A DNA stretch of 64,000 bases from Heterodera schachtii (Eukaryota; Nematoda; Chromadorea; Rhabditida; Heteroderidae), in the NCBI GenBank assembly GCA_023374025.1, contig SIJG01000010.1, positions 944,300-1,008,299 of the forward strand. The letters run 5' to 3'. Under the pieces are notes generated by a model. That model searched no databases. It had not been told where the DNA came from and saw only the letters and a program-made list of their open reading frames with translations. Of this stretch, positions 32,761 to 44,459 are shown piece by piece (positions within the stretch are counted from its first letter, which is position 1; each line of letters starts with the position of its first letter). Both the position numbers and the translations under genes were made by a program.

Positions 32761-33704
32761 TTTTGCTGCAATTTGCACACTTTTGTCGTAATTTGTGATT
32801 GTTAACCAAGAGGCTGTTAATTTTAAGCAAAAAAATAATAATTTGGGTTTCTGAAAAAAGGAATATATAAATTTGTATTAGAGTTGGACATGGGCCCATG
32901 GACTTTGCTAAAATTTTTGTACACAAAAACAAGGTTTATGTCAGTTTTTTTTTCACAAAATGCCCAATTCTAACATTGTTTCTATGCCATTTAATAAACA
33001 ATTTCTATTTTTGTTTGGTGTTTCACAACAGAAATTTGGTGGAAGTCTGGGGGAAAAATATTGAAATTTGGTAAAATAAGAAAAGAAAAAATCAATTCTG
33101 TAAGTTGAAGGGATTGTAAATTGATGAAGGGGAAATGGAAGGAATTTGGGGCAAAATGTCTCAATTTAAAATTTGCAAAAACACTAAAACAAATCTTTGG
33201 TTTTTTGGCGCCAATTCAAAAAAAAAATTATTTTTTTTATATTTGTGTACAAATTTTCTTCGTTTTTGGCACAAAAAATCACGAAATAGGCACCTAAACA
33301 GGCATAAGTTCGCAAATTAGACATTAAAAAATAGGCACTAAGGTCTGAGCAAGAAATTAGATTTGTTTTGCAACGTATTCATAACATAAATTGATGTTTT
33401 TGAATTTTTCGGAAAATTCCGCATAAAATGTTATGCTGATTTAGTGCATATTTTAAAATTTTTCAAGTTATTAGGGCATCTTTTGGCCATTTTAATGCAT
33501 AAAACGCGTAACCCTACTGATCATGATTCTGGCTGGCATCTCTATTCCGGCCAATTTCGAATTCCCGACTAAGAAAACCCAATAAAATTGGTTTTGAGGC
33601 CTCCGATAAACATTTATCCAAATTCCAATTGACCATTTCAAAAATGATCGGCCATTTCTCAAGTATATTGAACAAAAATTCTAAAACAAACAGACAAATA
33701 AATT
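32761..33704. other. Intergenic, repeat remnants
   Basis: No gene is seen. The stretch 33510-33700 matches, inverted, the 3' flank of the intact A gene at 59500-59690, so it belongs to the remnant that follows on the minus strand. Confidence 0.45.
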
Positions 33705-33839
33705 TCACGGACAATGACATCCCAAGTCGACAGGATAACACTTTGATGTGACCACACATTCAAATCCAAATTGGTGCCATTTCTGTCCCAAATTTGCTTG
33801 TTGGAGCGGAGAAATGTGATCACGGAATGGTCAATGTAG
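33705..33839 (-). pseudogene. A-type exon 3 fragment
   Basis: It encodes YIDHSVITFLRSNKQIWDRN from the normal acceptor, then degenerates after TWDVIVREIYL. Its upstream exons were displaced by the large TIR element at 33903. Confidence 0.6.
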
Positions 33840-33902
33840 CTGAAAATGGGAAGAAATTGAAGAAGATAACAGCAGACGAACTCGATTTTCATAATTAATT
33901 CT

Positions 33903-34986
33903 AGGGTTGGGCCCCCGACCCCGAACCCCGACATTTGGCCATTTTCGGGGGGGGGGGGGAAACCCCGACCCCGAACCCCGACGCTTCCAACCCCGACAAC
34001 CCCGACCCTTAACCCCGATCGGGGTCGGGGTTAAATATACATCCCTAAGAATGGGATTTTTGTGGGGGAAAAGGTAAAAAAGTTATAAGAAATTTGAATT
34101 TTTTTAACCATTTTGCCAAATTTTATTAAATAAAGTAAATTTGCTGATTCTTTATTTATTTGAAATGTAGTGTAGTGGGTAAGTGCATCACACTTAAATT
34201 ACTTTCTGTCATAGTTCGATATCGGTTGACGTTTTCATTTTAATTTAATTTTTTTGTGATTAATATGGTTTTTTAAACAAAAATCCCATAAAAATTGGTC
34301 ATCATTGGCATAATGTATTGACAAATTATATCCAATTTTCCTTTCGTTGAAATTAAAAAATTTAATTTTCCTTGACTAAATCATTAAAAGTTAAAATTTT
34401 TCAAAATATAAAAAATAAAATAAAAATTTCACGGAAATTCATAATTTTGTGGTGAAAATTTGTTAGAATATAAAGCTTAAATTTTAAAATTTGTCCGGCG
34501 CTGCCTATCGGCACCGCCGGACCCCTTTCTCCTAAAAGTCTTTAGAAAAAAGCACGCCGCGAAAATTTTTTTTTGTAAATTAGAGAATTAGATTGCAATT
34601 TGTTAACTGGTTTTTCACAAAAATAACCAATTTTTTGACTTTGAGCCAAATTTATTTTAGAAAAAATAAGTTTTGGGGCCCGACCCCGGAGGAAAAATTT
34701 GAAATTTTACTATTTTTACAGATTTTTACTGAAAATTGTTCATTTTAAAAATGCCTTATCTTTTTTAATTAATTCTATACAAAAATATTTATGATAAAAA
34801 GAATTAAAAAAGTACATAAAATTATTATTATGAATAATAAAAATTTTTAAGCTAAATAATAAAAAAAAATTTGACTATATGGATTAAGGCAAAAATAGAA
34901 AAACCCCGAACGATTTTGCAACCCCGACCCGAACCCCGACGCTTCCAACCCCGAATTTTCCAACCCGACGTCGGGGGCCCAACCCT
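33903..34986. mobile_element. 1.08-kb TIR element with CCCCGA-rich ends
   Basis: It begins AGGGTTGGGCCCCCGACC and ends with the inverse (GTCGGGGGCCCAACCCT). Both ends carry tandem CCCCGAC/ACCCCGA units and the phrase CCCCGACGCTTCCAACCCCG. The interior is AT-rich without an ORF and includes the CCTATCGGCACCGCCGGACC element shared with 12782. Confidence 0.65.
34165..34230 (+). other. tRNA-like (SINE-like) segment
   Basis: TAGTGTAGTGGGTAAGTGC resembles a tRNA A box and D arm, and ATAGTTCGATATC about 35 bases later resembles a B box (GGTTCGANNCC with changes). The acceptor stem does not pair well. It could be a decayed tRNA-derived promoter inside the TIR element, or chance. Confidence 0.25.
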
Positions 34987-34989
34987 AAT

Positions 34990-35140
34990 TTGAGTACCGA
35001 TGAGCAAAAATCATATAAAAGGCAGAGAAAAGTGACAGTCAATGTCATTGTTTTTACAATCATAATTTACGACTAAATTTAATTAATTGTAAGTGCTCAG
35101 CTAATTGCCGCAAAATGCAGCGACGACGTTCAAGGAAAAT
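34990..35140 (+). pseudogene. A-like promoter and extended exon 1
   Basis: ATCATATAAAAGGC is a likely TATA, followed by the usual GCTAATTGCCGCAAAATG start. Exon 1 (35115 on) encodes MQRRRSRKM before GTAAAG. Nothing of exon 2 follows. Confidence 0.5.
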
Positions 35141-35470
35141 GTAAAGAATTTTGAACTTAAAAAATTTCATAATTAATCTTAAATAATCGCTAGGCATTTA
35201 TTGGGTTAGGCTGCGAATATGCCCAGCTTTTACCGTTTTTATTATTAGCCATTTTATCAACGATTACTAATTATGCACACTGAATTTCACATACAGATAA
35301 AATACAATGGAAATGGACGCATTTGCGGCGAGTAAGAGCAAAGGTCAAATAAATACAAACAGACAATTGGACATAATACAATATTGAAATGGCAAAATGC
35401 CAACATCATTTAGGTCACATAATCGCACCAATTAATTGATTAATCCATTCATTTCTGCTTCTGTTGCTGA

Positions 35471-36609
35471 TCAGTGATCACTCGGCCCGGGAGAAGCGGC
35501 GTCGAGAAGACTGAAAAAAACATTGCTCAATTGTCGATTGGACTCATAAAAGCATTGATCATTTTAAAATTGTTTTGTTCACCCGTCGTCATATCCGCCA
35601 TCTTCGATCCAAATGTCAATTCGGTTCGGTCGATCATCAGCACTCAATTCGTTCAATATATTTGCCCATTTCTTCTTATCCCATCCAATTGGACAACGGG
35701 TGAGAAAAAAACCATTTGCATATTGCTGAAGTGTTAATTTCTCCCCAGTCGCTTCGTTGATCAGATCAAATGGCACAACAAAGTCAAGCGGAGAAGACGA
35801 CGGAAAGTTGATGGAAAAAGAAACCGGGGAAGAAGCATTGGAAAATGCCTAAAAATGGGACAAAAAATCATAGAAAATCCAATTAAATAGGGATAATGAC
35901 CGCTTTGAACTGTTCCATCGTTAACGACCATTGATCCGCTGAATTGACAGGTGATTTGAGCAACTTTGGTCGACCATCCGGACAAGACGTCAACACCCAT
36001 TTTGCCACCGCTTGGCCATCCGACGCCATGGCACTGTCATCGGGCGGAAAAGCGGGGAAAGTGCCGTCATCCAACCACACAATGCGAAGGGATGGACAAT
36101 CGGTGAACAATGACGGAGCCAAGTGACGGAAGCGGCGAAAAGCGTTGGTATTCAAAATCATAAAACGCATGGAATCGCGGAAGATTGGCCAAATGTTGAG
36201 CAAAAAGTAGTCGCAAGAAAGTCGAACACCAAAAGCCAACAATCGGCGCAGATAAAGCTGAAAAAATGAAAATTTTTTTCCAAAATTTTTTATTTTTTTA
36301 AACATTTTTTTGCGAGGGCGTCGAAGGCTTTTGACATGATCAAAAAGTGACCAAAGAATGCTGGCACGCCGACCAACAGAACAGACATGGCACACAAACT
36401 GAAAATGAATTGGGCATAAATGAAAAATGAATGCATCCGAATGTGAAATTTTAACAATTTTAGCTATTTTTTGAGGCCGATGAAGCTAAAAACCTTCAAA
36501 ATTTGATTTTAAATCCCAATTCTGGTCAAAAACTGAGCATAAGAAATGCGAAAGGTCAGAAATAAAGTGAAAGAAAGAAATAATAAAGGTACCGAAGTGC
36601 TGAAGGCAT
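35471..36609 (-). pseudogene. B-type F-box-like gene with internal deletion
   Basis: Start ATG 36609 (MPSALR), then a hydrophobic exon (about 36413-36306) with a one-base deletion. The F-box-like exon starts FICADCWLLVFDFLA and is then fused, out of frame, to the middle of the next exon (YFLLNIWPIFRDSMRF) near 36212, deleting some 300 coding bases and an intron. The rest of that exon (to 35901), exon 5 (35850-35587) and exon 6 (GLLDAASPGPSDH, stop 35473-35471) are intact. TATA sequence lies near 36700. Confidence 0.68.
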
Positions 36610-36709
36610 TTTGCAGCAACAAAATGACCGGGGAAAATATCGGTTAAAAATGAATGAATGAATGGAAAGGAATGAGGAGGTGGAGAAAAAACAAGGGCAT
36701 TTTTATACG

Positions 36710-36905
36710 CAAATTGTCCAAACCATCGCCATTGTCAAATCTCAAATGGCGGATGTTTGTCGCGAAAACGGGCCAAATTTGACGAGCAAAAACATCCCAA
36801 AACTGGTTGTGCTCTTGAAAGAGACAACTCCAATTTGGTGCCCATTCTGTCCCAAATTTGCTTGTTGGAACGGAGAAATTTAATGACGGAATAGTCAATG
36901 TATCT
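36710..36905 (-). pseudogene. A-type exon 3 fragment
   Basis: It reads YIDYSVIKFLRSNKQIWDRMGTKLEL and then, out of frame, NLARFRDKHPPFEI and DNGDGLDNL. It faces the plus-strand fragment at 36955. Confidence 0.55.
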
Positions 36906-36954
36906 AAACAGGGAACAACATACAGAAAACATTTTAATAAACACACAAAAGGAA

Positions 36955-37253
36955 GAAGGGAACGTCTCTTGGATCAACAGTTTCACGGAGGTGTGTTTAG
37001 TCATTTCTTATAATATTTGGGTAATAATTACTGATGGTACCCCTCTTTTATGAATCAACTATTCAAAGAGATGGAAGAAACTGACTGACAGTCTTTGAAT
37101 TTCGCTTCCTTTTTATTTAGGCATTTGCACGTGCCACCAATTCTTCTGTCATCTACAAAATTCAATTTGCAGTGTGGAATACATCAATTGAACCATTTGA
37201 ATCGGTGAATGAACGAACCGAGGAAGAGCTGACATTGGAGAAAGTGTCACGTT
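36955..37253 (+). pseudogene. A-type exon 3 end and exon 4, cut by the inverted duplication
   Basis: VSWINSFTE marks the end of exon 3. Exon 4 starts at 37122 after TTATTTAG (AFARATNSSVIYKIQFAVWN) and runs to EKVSR, where the match to the family stops exactly at the first base of the 9.7-kb inverted duplication. The missing part is not on the far side at 46950. Confidence 0.6.
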
Positions 37254-37921
37254 AAAGCAAGCAGTTCAAAGAGCAAACAAACAAAATATCATCAATCAAC
37301 ACAAATCAGCATAAAAACTCAAAAATGATCAGTCATTTCTCAAATGGTCACTCATTCATTCAGCTGATCACTCTCTAAATTAAGCGCAATTTGAATTTGG
37401 CTCAACGTTTTTTGTGAAAGTGGAGCGCGAAATTTTGAAAAAAAAAACCCAGGGACCAGGCTTTTTGATTATCCTTTGCTAATCATTTTCCGTCTCCAAA
37501 TCGTCAATTCGCTTTTTATCATTTTTTAAAATCACGAAGCTTTCATTGCTGATTTTCTTCTTCAGTTCGTGGTTGTCAGAAGAGTGAATTGAAATTTTGC
37601 AGGAAAATACCTACTTTAGCACAGAGGGAGGGCTATTGGATTTTGGCACTTGACAAATGGGCGATCATTTCGAATTATTGCATGAAAATTGTTGCCTAAT
37701 AAATTTTCTTTCATTTTTTAATTCGAAAAAATTTAATTTCAAATTTATTTAAAAAAATTGTACGAACTGTGCAGTGCAATGATACCCCGTCTAATTTATA
37801 GAATTCGAATATTTTCAAAAATAAAACAAATTTATCCCTCAAAATGGTTCCATATAATGTTTATTTGTTTCTCTGATCATAAATTCCGATCACTTTTGTC
37901 CATTCATTCTTTCGTTTCTTT

Positions 37922-39744
37922 TCAATAGGTGTCCTCCATTTCGCTCTGAATCTGTTCCACGGTCAAAACTTTGATCATTTGGCCCTTGCGGGAGACCGCT
38001 TTTCTGCCATCGCCAAAGTGGAGGTTAAATCCAACATCATGCAGCAAATCGGTTGCAAGACTGTGTTTGAAAATTGGGATGTAACTTTAATATTTTGATT
38101 TTCGAGTGCATTGTTCGAGAGTTGCGGTCTCGAGTCTTGGGGAAATTCTTTTGTCTTGAGCAGCACTATGAAATTCGAACTATTCCCCGCACCGAGTGAA
38201 ATTTTCAAGAAAAATAGGTGGATTTTTTTAAAAATTGGTATTAATTTTACATACAATTTCGCTAAATTGCAAAAAAAAAAAAAAAAAAATTCCTTTTGAA
38301 GTGGCAAGCTAAAATTTTTAAAAACATCAAAATTTCAAAAAAAAATTTTTTTTTTTTTTGCAATTAAAAAAGGAAAAAAAGATTTTGGGGTTAAATTCAT
38401 TAATTGTTGTCTGAACTTACAGCATGTCGAACTTCTTCTTGCAATATCTTAAAAAATGAATTTCAAAAATAAAAAAGGGCATTTTTTAATTAATTGAATT
38501 TAATAAAATTTAAAAAAAACGCCAAACTCACATCGGCAAATGTTTGTCCTCCATCACCCCCAAACGGTACACAAATTGCAAATTGAGCTCATCAATACGA
38601 ATTTGAACATCGTTGACCCTGCAAAACGTGAAAAAAAATTAAGTATAAAAAATTAGAGAATTAATTGCCCAATTTTTTAAGCCATACCTTCGAAAAAAAA
38701 TTTTTTTTTTGAAAAACAAAAATAAGAGCCCCAATATTTGTGCATTTGCCCAAAATCGGATTCAAATTTGAATTTTTACAAGCACTTTAAATCGCTTATT
38801 TAAAGTTGTTTAGGCTATCAGGGCTTGAAAAAAAAGTTAAATTTGAACCCGATTTTGGACAAAGGCGCAAATGTCATTTTCATAAGAAAAACTCAAGAAA
38901 AAAAATTATTTGAAAAATTTTCAGCGATTCTTTGGAAAATTTTTTGAAAAAACTTAATAATTCATCATAAACCTGAAAAAAAATCATTGAAATTTTTCAA
39001 AAAAAAATTTTTATGGGCGGGGGTACCCTCTCCAAGCCGAAATCCTGGGACAGTCCCTGGTCGACCCCCCCCCCCCCTAAAAAAACTATGATTCTGTTTT
39101 TGGCACCACTCACCAGCCAAGCACTTTGCCACCTGCACCAATCGGTATGGGTATTTTCTCGCAATTGGAACGGTCAATGTTGCCCAAAAGGTTGGCCTTG
39201 CGCGCAAATGACTCCGAAATGAATGAGGTGGTACAACCTGTAAAATAGCGGGAAAATTAGAAATAAAAACAGAGACCGACCGGTTGCTGACCCTGGGCTG
39301 GGGGGACTAACCCCCTCCCAAAATTTCCATAAAAAATGCATTAAATTTAAAATAAAAAAATTTTTTCCAGGCGGCGCCTATCGGCAACGCCGATTTTACT
39401 TTATTTTCTGAAATTTTGACACCAAAATGGCAAAAATTAATCACTTTTTTTGATGAAAAGGCTACAAATCCCTGTTTTTTTTTTTTGCTCTCTCCTGTGC
39501 TGACATTTTTGAAAAAAATCTATAAAAAAGTCTTCGGGTTCCCCCCTCCGAAATGTTTTTCTGGCTATGGTTTTGGCCGGCATACAGTAGGTCCGACAGT
39601 ATACCCAACATTACAAAATGCTTTTTTTTTTGTAAATTGAACCCCGGCACTTCTTCAACAATGGAAAAACCACTCACCAGATCGGATAAAAGCGATCAAC
39701 GGACAGTCGTTGGCTTTCATGCGAATGTAAAGAAACTCAGTCAT
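37922..39744 (-). CDS. DDI1-like retropepsin domain protein, left-arm copy
   Basis: Exons 39744-39678, 39237-39114, 38618-38532, 38447-38421 and 38060-37922 join in frame to 147 residues. The fold motifs of the retropepsin domain of DDI1/NRIP-type proteins can be followed: LYIRMKANDCPLIAFI-RSG at the catalytic loop, TSFISESFARKANLL, IPIGAGGKVLGWVNDVQI, YRLGVMEDKHLP, KFDMLLATDLL (compare MDMLLGLDML in DDI1) and GFNLHFGDG. The catalytic DSG is RSG, so proteolysis as in DDI1 is doubtful. The ubiquitin-like N-terminal domain of DDI1 is missing. It ends TVEQIQSEMEDTY. Confidence 0.75.
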
Positions 39745-40539
39745 TTTGTTTGAGAATGCTTTTTAGAAGTTTATCAGGCTAAATACAGTATTATAATACA
39801 CAGCAAATGTTTACTGTATGGTAATTGATACGGTAGGGCCCCAACCCCCAAAAAAATCAAAGTTTGTTGGAGAAATTTATAAAATGTCGGAGAGTAAAAT
39901 GGCATTTGATAAAATTCCAAATGTATGTAAAAACTAGGAAAGTGCCAGCAACAGTTTTGCAAAAAAATACATTAAAAACCTAACTTTTAGGCCAATTCGC
40001 ATTGTTTTTAGACAAAAAATCATCAGAACTTTTGTTTAAGTCAACAAAATTTAACACTTTGGATATTATTCGATAGTCCTTAATCGAAATTGAAGAAAAT
40101 TTTATTCTTCACAAAAAGTTATGACCAAAAATCGTAAAAAAAATTTTTTCAAACTTTTTTCAAACTTTATTAATCTTTTTTCATTTTACAAGGAGATAAA
40201 ACCTTAAGTGCTATCGCATGATACCAAGAATGTTTAATTGGGTCAATTTTGACAAAAGTTATGACAATTTTTTTGTCGAAAAACGATTTGATTCGGGGCA
40301 TTGTACGTACGAGTTGGCCTAATAGTATGTACGACGTTTGTTGTCGTCGTCCACAAATATGCACAAATGCCGAAGAAAAAAAGTTAATCGTTTCTTCCAT
40401 CCAAATAAAAAAAAGGGGAGGGACAAATCAATACATAAGGCAGATAAACTTCAGCAGCAGACTGCATAAAATAACACAATTACATACCTATTAATCCTAA
40501 ACACCCAAATGACAAGCAAAAAAAAAATGCGCTGACCCA

Positions 40540-40640
40540 CAAAATGTCCAAGCCACGAAATGTCCAAGCCACGAAATGTCCAAGCCACGAAATGTCCAAA
40601 AGAGTAAAAAACCACGAAATGTCCAAAATTCTAAAAACCT
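40540..40640. repeat. 16-bp minisatellite (left arm)
   Basis: Three to five copies of ACGAAATGTCCAAGCC with variants. The mirror copy is at about 43565-43665. Confidence 0.7.
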
Positions 40641-40881
40641 AATAAAAACCGGGAAAACGAGTCTAATATAGGGTTTTCGGGGTCGCTGAGTACGAATATG
40701 ACATTGTTATTGCCCCTTGCTTAGCCTTGGACACAAATATTGACATAAAAGAGCAAAATAAATTTAAATGCTTCTACACTTGATAGTCATCAAAATTCGA
40801 ACAAGTTTTATGGTTCCTAAACGATCCGAATTCTATCTTTACCCACATCCTAAACTTCACACATTGAAATGAATAAATTTA

Positions 40882-41465
40882 TTAACATTCAACGAAAAAA
40901 AAATCATTACATAACATGGATAATGAAGCATTAAAATTCTCGAAATCCTTCAATTTTTCCTGTATATACTTCAATTTGGAGACCCAGCACCGTCTCAAGT
41001 CACGAATTTCACCGTTGTTGTTATACGATGCTGACTCATTCTCCAATTCAAATGGCACAATTTGCGTTGACTCGTGACGAATGAAGCAAATGATGTAACT
41101 GACAGAAGTGAGGGCACGGACAAAAACCTAAGCAAAATCACAAAAAAATGCCAAAAACACTATTCCCATAAAAAATTTATGAAAATGTGTGGCACGACCT
41201 CCTTGAAATTGTTAACCCATTCAAAGTTTGTGGATACTCTTTTTTCAAAGCAAGACAATCGCTTTTGATGACCATCTTTTCTCGGCGTATGTAACCATTT
41301 GGCCAACGCTTGGCCAGCAGTTGCATTTGGCCCATCAAAATCATCAGCAAGCAGCACATCGGGACACAGACGACCGGAATCAATTGCATTAAGATGTTTG
41401 AGATCGGAGAGAATTGTCGGTGAAGTACGACGACGCAAATTGTCCAAATGATCGGCATTGGCAAA
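40882..41465 (-). pseudogene. A-type gene 3' half, left-arm copy
   Basis: Exon 3 from DHLDNLRRRTSPTILSDL to EWVNNFKE (about 41465-41200) and exon 4 from VFVRALTSVSYIICF (41127) are open, but the family motif after VPFELENES is replaced by a diverged lysine-rich C-terminus ending FFFVEC. Exons 1-2 and the first part of exon 3 are missing; the break lies beside the TTAGGC-like array. Confidence 0.6.
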
Positions 41466-41560
41466 AGAAAAAAATATTTTTTTATTCATCAAAGTTCAAC
41501 CAAATATAGTTTTTCATGTACAAGCTGTAGCTCCACAAATCCTAAAGCAATTCGGTAGCA

Positions 41561-41788
41561 TAGGCCTAGGCTTAGGCTCTAAGCTTAGGCTTAGGCTCTA
41601 AATTTATGCTTAGGCTCTAGGCTTAGGCTCTAAGCTTAGTCTTAGGCCTAGACTCTAAGCTTAGGCTTAGGCTCTAGGCTTAGGCCTAGGCTCTAAGCTT
41701 AGGCTTAGGCTCTGAGCTTAGGCTTAGGCTCTAAGCTTAGGCTTAGGCTCTAAGCTTAGGCTCTGAGCTTAGGCTCTGAGCTTAGGCT
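41561..41788 (+). repeat. TTAGGC-rich array, left
   Basis: About 18 TTAGGC hexamers, mostly in a ~19-bp unit AAGCTTAGGCTTAGGCTCT. The G-rich strand points rightward, toward the centre of the inverted duplication. TTAGGC is the telomere repeat of many nematodes; here the array is degenerate. Confidence 0.75.
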
Positions 41789-42141
41789 GAATTCGAAAAT
41801 CTCGAACCCATCTGCAATGTCATAAATGCTTTTGTTGATTCTTACATTTAGGTATTTGCTTGCTTTTTGTTTGAGTTTTCCTGATATTAAGAGAGAAATT
41901 TTTTTCAAACTTGAATTTGACGAAATTTGTTAATTGGCGAACTGTTTCATTACAAATTTAAAATTTTTAGTTGAGCAAAAACAAAAGCCTAACAATAAGC
42001 ATCCGGCTTAATTTGCCGTTTTCTTGGATTACTAAAATACTAATACATTCTGAAATATGTAAATATTTGTTATTATTTTTAGCTACTCGCAAACCATTCG
42101 ATTTCAAAAACAATTCCTTTCAAAACAAAATAAATAAATGG

Positions 42142-42205
42142 GCACACCCTCCAGGATCGGTTTGGTTGTCCGTCTTTTCTTGGCATGTGCAGCCATTACA
42201 GAAAA
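42142..42205 (-). pseudogene. A-type exon 3 scrap in the central spacer
   Basis: The minus strand encodes WLHMPRKDGQPNRS, matching KWLHTPRKDGQPKR of the family. At 41822-41850 the spacer also matches an A-gene 3' UTR (AAATGCTTTTGTTGATTCTT). Confidence 0.5.
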
Positions 42206-42366
42206 ATTTGCAAAATTGCTTCAAATCACTTAATTTTACAATTAATTCGATCAAAAATGTATCATATTATTTATATTTTTCGTCTCACGTAAGCAATTTT
42301 AAAATTGGGAGGAAATAAGCAAATCGTAAATTTCTGCAATTCGGGATCAAAAATCAGGTTTTCTAT

Positions 42367-42648
42367 GCTTAGAGCCTAAGCCTAGACCTAAGCTTAGAGC
42401 CTAAGCCTAAGCTTAGAGCCTAAGCTCAGAGCCTAAGCTCAGAGCCTAAGCTTAGAGCCTAAGCCTAAGCTTAGAGCCTACGCCTAAGCTCAGAGCCTAA
42501 GCCTAAGCTTAGAGCCTAGGCCTAAGCTTAGAGCCTAGGCCTAAGCTTAGAGCCTAGGCCTAAGCCTAAGCTTAGAGCCTAGGCCTAGAGCCTAAGCATA
42601 AATTTAGAGCCTAAGCCTAAGCTTAGAGTCTAAGCCTAGGCCTATGCT
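42367..42648 (-). repeat. TTAGGC-rich array, right
   Basis: GCCTAA hexamers on the plus strand (unit AGAGCCTAAGCCTAAGCTT), so the G-rich strand points leftward, toward the left array. It is somewhat longer than its partner. Confidence 0.75.
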
Positions 42649-42737
42649 ACCGAATTGCTTTAGGATTTATGGAGCTACAGCTTGTACATGAAAAACTATA
42701 TTTGGTTGAACTTTGATGAATAAAAAAATATTTTTTT

Positions 42738-43323
42738 CTTTTGCCAATGCCGATCATTTGGACAATTTGCGTCGTCGTACTTCACCGACAATTCTCTCCG
42801 ATCTCAAACATCTTAATGCAATTGATTCCGGTCGTCTGTGTCCCGATGTGCTGCTTGCTGATGATTTTGATGGGCCAAATGCAACTGCTGGCCAAGCGTT
42901 GGCCAAATGGTTACATACGCCGAGAAAAGATGGTCATCAAAAGCGATTGTCTTGCTTTGAAAAAAGAGTATCCACAAACTTTGAATGGGTTAACAATTTC
43001 AAGGAGGTCGTGCCACACATTTTCATAAATTTTTTATGGGAATAGTGTTTTTGGCATTTTTTTGTGATTTTGCTTAGGTTTTTGTCCGTGCCCTCACTTC
43101 TGTCAGTTACATCATTTGCTTCATTCGTCACGAGTCAACGCAAATTGTGCCATTTGAATTGGAGAATGAGTCAGCATCGTATAACAACAACGGTGAAATT
43201 CGTGACTTGAGACGGTGCTGGGTCTCCAAATTGAAGTATATACAGGAAAAATTGAAGGATTTCGAGAATTTTAATGCTTCATTATCCATGTTATGTAATG
43301 ATTTTTTTTTCGTTGAATGTTAA
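42738..43323 (+). pseudogene. A-type gene 3' half, right-arm copy
   Basis: This mirrors the left-arm copy with identical predicted residues across exon 3 (to 43006). Exon 4 is 43078-43323 with the same unusual C-terminus. No start exon is present. Confidence 0.6.
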
Positions 43324-43564
43324 TAAATTTATTCATTTCAATGTGTGAAGTTTAGGATGTGGGTAAAGATAGAATTCGGATCGTTTAGGAACCATAAAAC
43401 TTGTTCGAATTTTGATGACTATCAAGTGTAGAAGCATTTAAATTTATTTTGCTCTTTTATGTCAATATTTGTGTCCAAGGCTAAGCAAGGGGCAATAACA
43501 ATGTCATATTCGTACTCAGCGACCCCGAAAACCCTATATTAGACTCGTTTTCCCGGTTTTTATT

Positions 43565-43665
43565 AGGTTTTTAGAATTTTGGACATTTCGTGGTTTTTTA
43601 CTCTTTTGGACATTTCGTGGCTTGGACATTTCGTGGCTTGGACATTTCGTGGCTTGGACATTTTG
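43565..43665. repeat. 16-bp minisatellite (right arm)
   Basis: GGCTTGGACATTTCGTGGCT-type units, the mirror of 40540-40640. Confidence 0.7.
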
Positions 43666-44459
43666 TGGGTCAGCGCATTTTTTTTTTGCTTGTCATTTGG
43701 GTGTTTAGGATTAATAGGTATGTAATTGTGTTATTTTATGCAGTCTGCTGCTGAAGTTTATCTGCCTTATGTATTGATTTGTCCCTCCCCTTTTTTTATT
43801 TGGATGGAAGAAACGATTAACTTTTTTTCTTCGGCATTTGTGCATATTTGTGGACGACGACAACAAACGTCGTACATACTATTAGGCCAACTCGTACGTA
43901 CAATGCCCCGAATCAAATCGTTTTTCGACAAAAAAATTGTCATAACTTTTGTCAAAATTGACCCAATTAAACATTCTTGGTATCATGCGATAGCACTTAA
44001 GGTTTTATCTCCTTGTAAAATGAAAAAAGATTAATAAAGTTTGAAAAAAGTTTGAAAAAATTTTTTTTACGATTTTTGGTCATAACTTTTTGTGAAGAAT
44101 AAAATTTTCTTCAATTTCGATTAAGGACTATCGAATAATATCCAAAGTGTTAAATTTTGTTGACTTAAACAAAAGTTCTGATGATTTTTTGTCTAAAAAC
44201 AATGCGAATTGGCCTAAAAGTTAGGTTTTTAATGTATTTTTTTGCAAAACTGTTGCTGGCACTTTCCTAGTTTTTACATACATTTGGAATTTTATCAAAT
44301 GCCATTTTACTCTCCGACATTTTATAAATTTCTCCAACAAACTTTGATTTTTTTGGGGGTTGGGGCCCTACCGTATCAATTACCATACAGTAAACATTTG
44401 CTGTGTATTATAATACTGTATTTAGCCTGATAAACTTCTAAAAAGCATTCTCAAACAAA

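Noticed and set aside
35474..35737. 87-codon plus-strand ORF
   Set aside because: It is antisense to exons 5-6 of the B-type pseudogene.
39462..39677. ORFs of 62-76 codons that occur identically in both arms of the inverted duplication
   Set aside because: They lie in introns or repeats; they match because the arms match.
41561..42648. CRISPR-like array of short repeats
   Set aside because: Units are contiguous variants of a 19-bp minisatellite without unique spacers, in a eukaryotic genome.
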